In this document: piece after piece, positions 23,712 through 28,598 of the stretch | Numbering within the stretch: the first letter of the stretch is position 1 | Layout of the letters: each line of letters starts with the position of its first letter | NCBI GenBank assembly: GCA_910577605.1 | Contig: CAJTON010000006.1 | Location: 62,589 to 91,186, forward strand | DNA from: an uncultured Butyrivibrio sp. | GTDB taxonomy: Bacteria > Bacillota > Clostridia > Lachnospirales > Lachnospiraceae | Length of the DNA: 28,598 bases | Direction: 5' to 3' | Position numbers and translations under genes: made by a program | Notes under the pieces: model-generated | Databases searched by the model: none | What the model was told of the DNA's origin: nothing | What the model saw: only the letters and a program-made list of their open reading frames with translations

Positions 23712-24437
23712 TCAACCTCCCTGAAATCTGAGCGGAAGCTCAAGCCCGTTCTCTTCCAAAAGCTCTTTGTCCGTCAGTATTTTTTCTGCCGCTCCGCGCG
23801 CCGCTATGTACCCGTCCGCCAAAAGAAGCACCTCGGAGCAGGTATCCCATATCATGTCAAGATCATGGCTCGCAATAAGCTGTGCCTGCGAAAGCTCTTT
23901 AAGGATATTTATAAGACGGCGGCGGTTGCCCGGATCGAGGGCTATCGTCGGCTCGTCAAGTATTAACAGAGACGGCTTCATTACCAAGACAGAAGCAAGG
24001 GAAACGAGCTTTTTTTCACCGCCCGAAAGCCTTGTTATCCTTCTGTCCCTAAGCCCCTCTATTCCGAGACTTTTAAGCGTCTCCCCGACCGCCTCGTCAA
24101 GTACGCTGCCGCTCATTTTGTAATTGGATGGTCCGAAAGCCACGTCCTCGCCCACCGTCGGCATGAAAAGCTGGTTTTCCGCCTCCTGAAAAACAAAGCC
24201 CGCCCTTTGCCTGACCGCGGCAAGATTGGCTTTGCAGACCTCAAATCCGCCCACCTCTATCCTGCCTCCGTCCGGCTTTAAAAGACCAGTTATGAGCTTA
24301 AGAAGCGTTGATTTGCCGGCTCCGTTGCAGCCTATCAGCCCGATACGCGCTCCTTCGGCGATTTCAAAAGAGCAGTCCGTAAGAGTGCGCCTTCCTTTTT
24401 CATATTGAAAAGATATATTTTCGCATTTTAAAATCAT
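23712..24437 (-). CDS. cbiO: Ni/Co ECF transporter ATPase
   Basis: A 241-residue ECF-type ATP-binding protein: Walker A GCNGAGKS (36-43), Q-loop FQEAENQLF (83-91), the ECF-typical 'TVGEDVAFGP', signature LSGGE (137-141), Walker B LLILDEP (157-163) and switch His in ASHD. The longer frame begins in the cbiQ gene; the ATG at 24435-24437 gives the standard MILKCENISF start. It hydrolyses ATP for the CbiM/CbiQ membrane part. The third gene of the metal uptake operon. Confidence 0.9.
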   Translation of the reverse strand: MILKCENISFQYEKGRRTLTDCSFEIAEGARIGLIGCNGAGKSTLLKLITGLLKPDGGRIEVGGFEVCKANLAAVRQRAGFVFQEAENQLFMPTVGEDVAFGPSNYKMSGSVLDEAVGETLKSLGIEGLRDRRITRLSGGEKKLVSLASVLVMKPSLLILDEPTIALDPGNRRRLINILKELSQAQLIASHDLDMIWDTCSEVLLLADGYIAARGAAEKILTDKELLEENGLELPLRFQGG

Positions 24438-24442
24438 ATATG

Positions 24443-25249
24443 TCACATTCTTCCCATAATCAGATTTCCAACCGCGCCCGCAACGTCGTATAGCCGCAGA
24501 AAAATAAAAATACCGCACCAGACGAGAACATACAGCACGCCCGAATACACTTTGCCGCGCCTGCCCCTTAGAGGAAAACTGCCGTCATAGCCACGCAGGA
24601 GCATACTTTCGTAAACCGTCTGCGCCCTGTCCGCGCTCCGTATGAGAAGCTGTCCCAGAAGAGGACCCCACACCTTGATGTTTATACCCCTCTGTCCCGG
24701 CGCGCGGAGCTTATACGCGCAGAAAATATCGCCCGCCTCGTTTGTCAGCACCGACATATATCTGTACGTCAGCATTATCTGAGTGATTATAATACCCGGA
24801 ATGCGCAGACACGCAAGCCCGCAGCAAATGTTTTCTATGCCCGTAGACGCAACCAGAAGATAGCACGCCATGACCGCCAGCACGCCTTTAAGCATCAGCA
24901 CGAACGCCGAAACAACGCCGCCGCTTATACGGATATTTCCAATAGAAAACATTGTTTCACGGTCAAAAATAATATTTCCTATTCCGAAAAACGCCATCAG
25001 CAGAATAACGGGCCAGATTCTTTTGACACAGCGCGTAAAGGAAACGCCGCTCAGCGCAAAAACAGCGAACGGATACACGCACATGACAAGCACGCGCGAA
25101 AGCTCATATCTGCCGTAGGAAACCGTAAATCCAAGAAAAGCTGCCGTTGCCAGCAGCTTTACAACAGGATGCAGCCTGTGGACAGGACTGTCCATAGAAG
25201 CTTCATCCTCGATCTCAATTATCCGGCGCAGCGCGCTGTCAGTTTTCAT
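24443..25249 (-). CDS. cbiQ: Ni/Co ECF transporter transmembrane protein
   Basis: A 268-residue T-component with four or five hydrophobic segments and the coupling motifs of the CbiQ family near the C-terminus: 'QLLIRSADRAQTVYESMLLRGYDG', where the ERS/RAQ..Y.AM..RG pattern contacts CbiO. It overlaps cbiM by 11 nt, so translation is coupled. It links the substrate-binding CbiM to the ATPase. Confidence 0.9.
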   Translation of the reverse strand: MKTDSALRRIIEIEDEASMDSPVHRLHPVVKLLATAAFLGFTVSYGRYELSRVLVMCVYPFAVFALSGVSFTRCVKRIWPVILLMAFFGIGNIIFDRETMFSIGNIRISGGVVSAFVLMLKGVLAVMACYLLVASTGIENICCGLACLRIPGIIITQIMLTYRYMSVLTNEAGDIFCAYKLRAPGQRGINIKVWGPLLGQLLIRSADRAQTVYESMLLRGYDGSFPLRGRRGKVYSGVLYVLVWCGIFIFLRLYDVAGAVGNLIMGRM

Positions 25250-26267
25250 CAGCCCTCAACCGTTTCTTTCTTAATATATTAAGAAGGACACAGACTCCGG
25301 CGCACACTCCCGCGACCGCCGCAGCACCGATAATTCCCGCCGTAGCCGTACCTATCGGTTTTTCCGTGCAGCCCACCGTGTAATCCGCTAATATTGACGT
25401 ACTGTCAACTATATTTTCCGCCTTATCGTAAACGCCGCCCTCCGCTTCAAGCACCTGTGTACCCGTGGTCTTTTTGACCGACCACTCAAGTCCGTCGGGG
25501 TGCGACGACGCGACAAGAGATACTCCTCCCGCAAAAATAACCGCCAGCGCCGCAAATACCGCCGCGACCTTACCGAAGGAAAGCCTGTTTTTGCGGTCCG
25601 CGGCGTGAAGCAGCTCCGGTCTTGCCTCATACACGAAGATAAGCACAAGTCCCGTGAGTACGCCCTCGACCAAGCCTATCGCAAGATGGATCGGCTGCAT
25701 AAGACCCGCGAAAGCGGCGAACGGAAGCTCGGTTATTCCGGATGCAAGCGTTTCAAGCACAACGCTGAAAGCACCCATCTGCAATGAAATAACGCAGGCA
25801 AGAATCGAGCCGAGCATTATCCTTACGCGTGAAAATTTATTTTTGACAAAAGGCTTATACAGGAGAAAATATCCCGCAAAGCAAGCGTAAAACGCCATAT
25901 TCCATATATTGCAGCCAAGCGCCATAATGCCGCCGTCCGCAAAAATAAGGCACTGCAAAAGCAGCACTACCGCCATCGACAGAAAAGCATGGTACGGTCC
26001 GAGCACCGCCGCAAGCAGCATTCCTCCGCATATATGTCCGCTCGACCCCGTTCCCGGAATCGTAAAATTAAGCATCTGCGCCGCAAAAACGAAAGCGCCC
26101 ATAACGCCCATAATAGGAACCTTCCTGCCGTTGTCCTCAAAAAGCGCAGACGACGCGCCCGTCTGCTGTTTTTTTACCTTATAGACCGAATAAGCTATCG
26201 CCCCTGCCGAAGCCGCGCCCATAACGGCGGCGACGGGCGGCGATACAAGAGCGTCCGCCATATGCAT
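25239..26267 (-). CDS. cbiM: Ni/Co ECF substrate-binding protein, CbiM/NikM-NikN fusion
   Basis: A 342-residue S-component. It begins MHMADALVSP, in which the N-terminal Met-His pair forms the metal site, so the start at 26267 is functionally required; GAGGTGAT precedes it. Residues 1-220 form the CbiM/NikM membrane domain (PGTGSSGHICGG motif near 72-83). The C-terminal third has the NikN/PDGLE domain (SSHPDGLEWS) and a final transmembrane helix. The ADAL start and PDGLE domain favour nickel over cobalt. No cobalamin or NiCo riboswitch fits in the 84-nt upstream gap. First gene of the cbiM-cbiQ-cbiO-csoR-like operon. Confidence 0.92.
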   Translation of the reverse strand: MHMADALVSPPVAAVMGAASAGAIAYSVYKVKKQQTGASSALFEDNGRKVPIMGVMGAFVFAAQMLNFTIPGTGSSGHICGGMLLAAVLGPYHAFLSMAVVLLLQCLIFADGGIMALGCNIWNMAFYACFAGYFLLYKPFVKNKFSRVRIMLGSILACVISLQMGAFSVVLETLASGITELPFAAFAGLMQPIHLAIGLVEGVLTGLVLIFVYEARPELLHAADRKNRLSFGKVAAVFAALAVIFAGGVSLVASSHPDGLEWSVKKTTGTQVLEAEGGVYDKAENIVDSTSILADYTVGCTEKPIGTATAGIIGAAAVAGVCAGVCVLLNILRKKRLRADEN

Positions 26268-26308
26268 GATATCACCTCGCGATATTTATCCTTGATATTT
26301 CCGAGATG

Positions 26309-26338
26309 ATTATAAAACCTCACCGCGAAACGGCACAA
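26309..26338 (-). promoter_or_regulatory. Promoter of the Ni/Co transporter operon
   Basis: TATAAT (26309-26314, a perfect -10) and TTGTGC (26333-26338) with an 18-nt spacer on the minus strand. The perfect palindrome at 26340-26351 begins 1 nt upstream of the -35, where a repressor could block polymerase. Confidence 0.65.
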
Positions 26339-26339
26339 G

Positions 26340-26351
26340 CCCCCGCGGGGG
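26340..26351. promoter_or_regulatory. GC palindrome, candidate CsoR/RcnR-type operator
   Basis: CCCCCGCGGGGG is a perfect 12-nt palindrome between the stop codon of the glycosyltransferase and the -35 of the metal operon. DUF156 repressors bind AT-flanked tracts of G/C. The alternative is a terminator stem for the glycosyltransferase gene, but no T-run follows on the minus strand. Confidence 0.4.
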
Positions 26352-27308
26352 TTATTTTTTGTCGTTGATGTACTCCTCGACAATGTAGCGTGGGCGTTTT
26401 TTTGTTTCCAGATATATCTTGCCTACATATTCGCCGACGATTCCCAAAGAAAGCATGAGTATTCCGCCAATCATCCACAGAGAAACGAGAATGCTCGACC
26501 AGCCCTGAACCGTATGCCCGGTAAAATAGCTTACAAGCACATATATGAGGATCGCGATTCCGCCGAAAAGCGAGAGGAACCCGAAAAAAGTCACTATCCT
26601 TATCGGCTTTACGCTCAGGGACGTTATTCCCTCGATTGCAAGACCAAGCATCTTGCTTAAAGGATATTTGCTCTCGCCGAGGAGCCGCTCCTTGCGCTCA
26701 TACTCGACGACGGTTGACGGATAGCCTATCAGCGGCACGATGCCTCGCAGGAAAAGGTTGACCTCTCCAAACTGCGAAAGCCCCTCTATGGCGCGTCTGC
26801 TCATCAGCCGGAAATCCGCGTGATTGTATATGAGATTTTTGTCGCTGAGTTTATTTGTTATTTTATAAAAAGACTGCGCAGTGAACCTCTTGAAAAAAGA
26901 ATCCTTTTTGCGGTTACTGCGCACCCCGTAGACCACGTCGTAGCCCCGGTAATGCTCCTCCACCATCTTTTCAAGCACATCTATGTCGTCCTGAAGGTCC
27001 GCGTCAAGCGATATAACGATGTCCGCGTCGTCCTTGACAGTCAGAAGACCGCCGAGAAGCGCGTTTTGATGTCCCCTGTTCCTCGTCAGATTTATCCCCC
27101 CGAAAAGCCTGTCCTCACCGTGAAGGTCCTGAATTATGCGCCATGTCAGATCCATCGAGCCGTCGTTTACAAAAATGATCCTGCTTGCGGGATCTATCAC
27201 GTCTCTGGCTATCATGTCCTTCATTTTGACAGAAAGCTTTCCCGCCGTATCGCGAAGCACAGCCTCTTCATTGTAACACGGGATAACAAGATATAATATG
27301 CTCCCCAT
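26352..27308 (-). CDS. Family 2 glycosyltransferase (GtrB/DPM1-like), membrane-bound
   Basis: A 318-residue GT-A glycosyltransferase: IPCYNEE (9-15), VNDGSMD (47-53), DADLQDD (102-108, DxD metal site), 'NHADFRLMSRRA' and two C-terminal transmembrane helices (about 236-261 and 271-293). This architecture is that of polyprenyl-phosphate sugar transferases (GtrB, ArnC, dolichol-phosphate mannose synthase), which load a sugar onto undecaprenyl phosphate for cell-envelope modification. GGGGGAG precedes the ATG. It is divergent from the DUF6056-like membrane protein, a plausible partner that would use the lipid-linked sugar, though this is inference. Confidence 0.9.
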   Translation of the reverse strand: MGSILYLVIPCYNEEAVLRDTAGKLSVKMKDMIARDVIDPASRIIFVNDGSMDLTWRIIQDLHGEDRLFGGINLTRNRGHQNALLGGLLTVKDDADIVISLDADLQDDIDVLEKMVEEHYRGYDVVYGVRSNRKKDSFFKRFTAQSFYKITNKLSDKNLIYNHADFRLMSRRAIEGLSQFGEVNLFLRGIVPLIGYPSTVVEYERKERLLGESKYPLSKMLGLAIEGITSLSVKPIRIVTFFGFLSLFGGIAILIYVLVSYFTGHTVQGWSSILVSLWMIGGILMLSLGIVGEYVGKIYLETKKRPRYIVEEYINDKK

Positions 27309-27336
27309 TTACGGACTCCCCCTTTGTTTTTATACT

Positions 27337-27365
27337 TTTATAAGAATACCACAATAATTTGCCAA
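27337..27365 (-). promoter_or_regulatory. Promoter of the glycosyltransferase gene
   Basis: TTGGCA (27360-27365) and TATAAA (27337-27342) with a 17-nt spacer on the minus strand, about 30 nt before the start codon. It is back to back with the candidate plus-strand promoter at 27366-27395. Confidence 0.65.
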
Positions 27366-27395
27366 TTGCAATTAATGTCGTTTGTATGCTATTAT
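27366..27395 (+). promoter_or_regulatory. Candidate promoter of the DUF6056-like gene
   Basis: TTGCAA (27366-27371), 18-nt spacer, TATTAT (27390-27395). Transcription would begin within a few bases of the ATG at 27402. No ribosome binding site is visible, so the message may be leaderless if this promoter is real. Confidence 0.35.
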
Positions 27396-27401
27396 ATTCG
27401 C

Positions 27402-28598
27402 ATGAACAAAAGAACCTTGATCTACATATTAATAACGGTTTTCGCGCTCTCGCTCATACCGCTTTATATTATCGGCGGCTACGCGCACCCGAGCGTGGAC
27501 GATTATCATTACGGCGCCGCCACCTCGAAAATATGGCAGGAGACAAACTCGGCAGCCGAGGTCATAAAGACGGCGGCAGACCTCACAAAGGAAAGCTACG
27601 ATACATGGCAGGGCAATTTTACGGCTATATTCCTTATGTATTTACAGCCCGCTATATGGGGCGAGCGCTTCTATACGGCTACTCCCGTTCTGCTCATAAC
27701 GGCTTTTGCCGCCTCGATGCTCACGTTTATGTATGTTTTTCTGCGCAAATGGTTCGGCGCGGGCAAAACGTCGGCGGCGGGCGTTTCCGTTGCGGTGACC
27801 TTCTGCGCGTTGCAGTTTACCCATGTGCCGTCGGACTCCTTTTACTGGTACAACGGCTCGGTTTACTATACCTTCTTTTTCTCGCTGATGTTAGCGCTGT
27901 TTACACTCGTTACGCTTGTCATAAAGAACAAAAGCAGGCTTTCGCGGGGAATTTCGCTTGCATTTGCAATTATTCTTGCATTTATTGTCGGAGGCGGCAA
28001 CTATGCGACCGCGCTTTTTACCGCGGTTGTGCTTGCCGTACTTACTGTATGGAATATTATCGCCAAAAAAAAGACCTCTTTTATGCTGGCGGCAGTGACC
28101 GCCGCGCTTTTGGCAAGCTTTTTTATCAGCGTCGCCGCGCCCGGCAACGCTCTCAGGCAAAATTCCCTCGGAGGCAGTCAGGGAGTTGTAAAAGCGCTTA
28201 TATATTCTTTTGCGTACGGAGGCTACAACATCGCGAGCGCGACCACTTTTCCCGTCGCGGTCATGTGTGTGGCGCTTCTCCCTGTTTTCTACCGCATCGC
28301 CGCGCGCACAAGCTTTAAATTCCGTTATCCGGGGCTTATGCTTATTTTTACCTTCGGCATCTTCTGCTCGCAGGGCACGCCCGTTTTCTACGCGCAGGGA
28401 CTTAGAATTCCTTACCGTATGATGAACATAATCTATTTTTGCTACTATATATTTATGACGCTGAATCTTATCTACCTGATGGGCTGGCTTCATTCCCGCT
28501 TCGGGGACAAGCCCGTACTCAAGGCGCTTGAACGCGCCTACGAAACGCCCCGACGTATAAAATATGCCGCCGCCATATTTGCGTGCGTCTTTGCAGTC
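27402..28598 (+). CDS. Polytopic membrane protein, DUF6056-like (partial)
   Basis: An uninterrupted frame of 399 codons opens at ATG 27402 and runs off the right edge. The N-terminus is MNKRTLIYILITVFALSL (first membrane helix), followed by an extracytoplasmic loop with 'HPSVDDYHYG' (an Asp-Asp motif), then about eight or more hydrophobic helices. DDY after the first helix is typical of DUF6056 and related GT-C-like membrane proteins, which have features of polyprenyl-sugar-dependent glycosyltransferases. The divergent neighbour is a polyprenyl-phosphate sugar transferase, which would fit a donor/acceptor pair. No Shine-Dalgarno is seen. The end of the gene lies outside the window. Confidence 0.75.
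   Translation, partial: MNKRTLIYILITVFALSLIPLYIIGGYAHPSVDDYHYGAATSKIWQETNSAAEVIKTAADLTKESYDTWQGNFTAIFLMYLQPAIWGERFYTATPVLLITAFAASMLTFMYVFLRKWFGAGKTSAAGVSVAVTFCALQFTHVPSDSFYWYNGSVYYTFFFSLMLALFTLVTLVIKNKSRLSRGISLAFAIILAFIVGGGNYATALFTAVVLAVLTVWNIIAKKKTSFMLAAVTAALLASFFISVAAPGNALRQNSLGGSQGVVKALIYSFAYGGYNIASATTFPVAVMCVALLPVFYRIAARTSFKFRYPGLMLIFTFGIFCSQGTPVFYAQGLRIPYRMMNIIYFCYYIFMTLNLIYLMGWLHSRFGDKPVLKALERAYETPRRIKYAAAIFACVFAV

Noticed and set aside
26268..26351. Cobalamin or NiCo riboswitch before cbiM
   Set aside because: The gap is 84 nt including the promoter, so the untranslated leader is only about 35 nt and no conserved B12-box is visible.
27359..28318. A 319-codon plus-strand frame overlapping the DUF6056-like gene
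   Set aside because: It is rich in Arg/Tyr/Cys and has no membrane helices or family features, while the frame opened at 27402 is a clean membrane protein; the former is a shadow frame.
1..28598. CRISPR arrays, insertion sequences, tRNA genes, integrase
   Set aside because: No spaced direct repeats, transposase motifs, tRNA-like cloverleaf with TTCGA arm, or recombinase were seen on either strand.

Overview
The window looks like chromosomal DNA from a Firmicute of class Clostridia, probably a Lachnospiraceae relative. The support is a long SRP RNA with a Gram-positive Alu domain next to tadA, a metG-tatD-rsmA cluster followed by a DUF6128-type gene (a family I associate with Lachnospiraceae), AGGAGG-type ribosome binding sites and moderate GC. 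Nearly every gene is on the minus strand. The exceptions are a GNAT acetyltransferase and a truncated membrane protein at the right edge. I see no tRNA, CRISPR array, insertion sequence or integrase.

Layout from left to right. (1) 1-161: 5' end of a probable glycoside hydrolase. (2) 304-2707: three-gene ABC-2 exporter operon. (3) 2843-4096: an Erm-type 23S rRNA methyltransferase with its own near-consensus promoter and a leader of about 360 nt. The leader holds a 14-codon peptide ORF with an Arg-Ile-Arg motif, an intrinsic terminator and several mutually exclusive pairings, so it looks like a macrolide-sensing attenuator. (4) 4136-4745: a small lipoprotein with its own promoter. (5) 4735-14784: a three-gene operon encoding a 1600-residue exonuclease-RecQ-UvrD fusion, an Hsp70 and a 1127-residue J-domain protein. 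(6) 14805-15685: SRP RNA with promoter and terminator, and tadA. (7) 15763-17430: a GNAT gene convergent with a DUF6128-like gene that is cut by an in-frame TGA. (8) 17531-21215: metG-tatD-rsmA housekeeping operon. (9) 21299-23347: a secreted papain-fold protein plus a lipoprotein. (10) 23373-26338: Ni/Co ECF transporter operon cbiM-cbiQ-cbiO ending in a CsoR/RcnR-family sensor with a His-rich N-terminus. (11) 26352-28598: a polyprenyl-phosphate-type glycosyltransferase divergent from a DUF6056-like membrane protein.

The two most promising regions are the helicase/Hsp70/J-protein operon and the erm leader. The operon is an unusual pairing of a large DNA-processing enzyme with a dedicated chaperone pair, placed just downstream of the SRP RNA where other Firmicutes often carry dnaX. 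All functional statements rest on reading motifs by eye; no searches or folding calculations were run.
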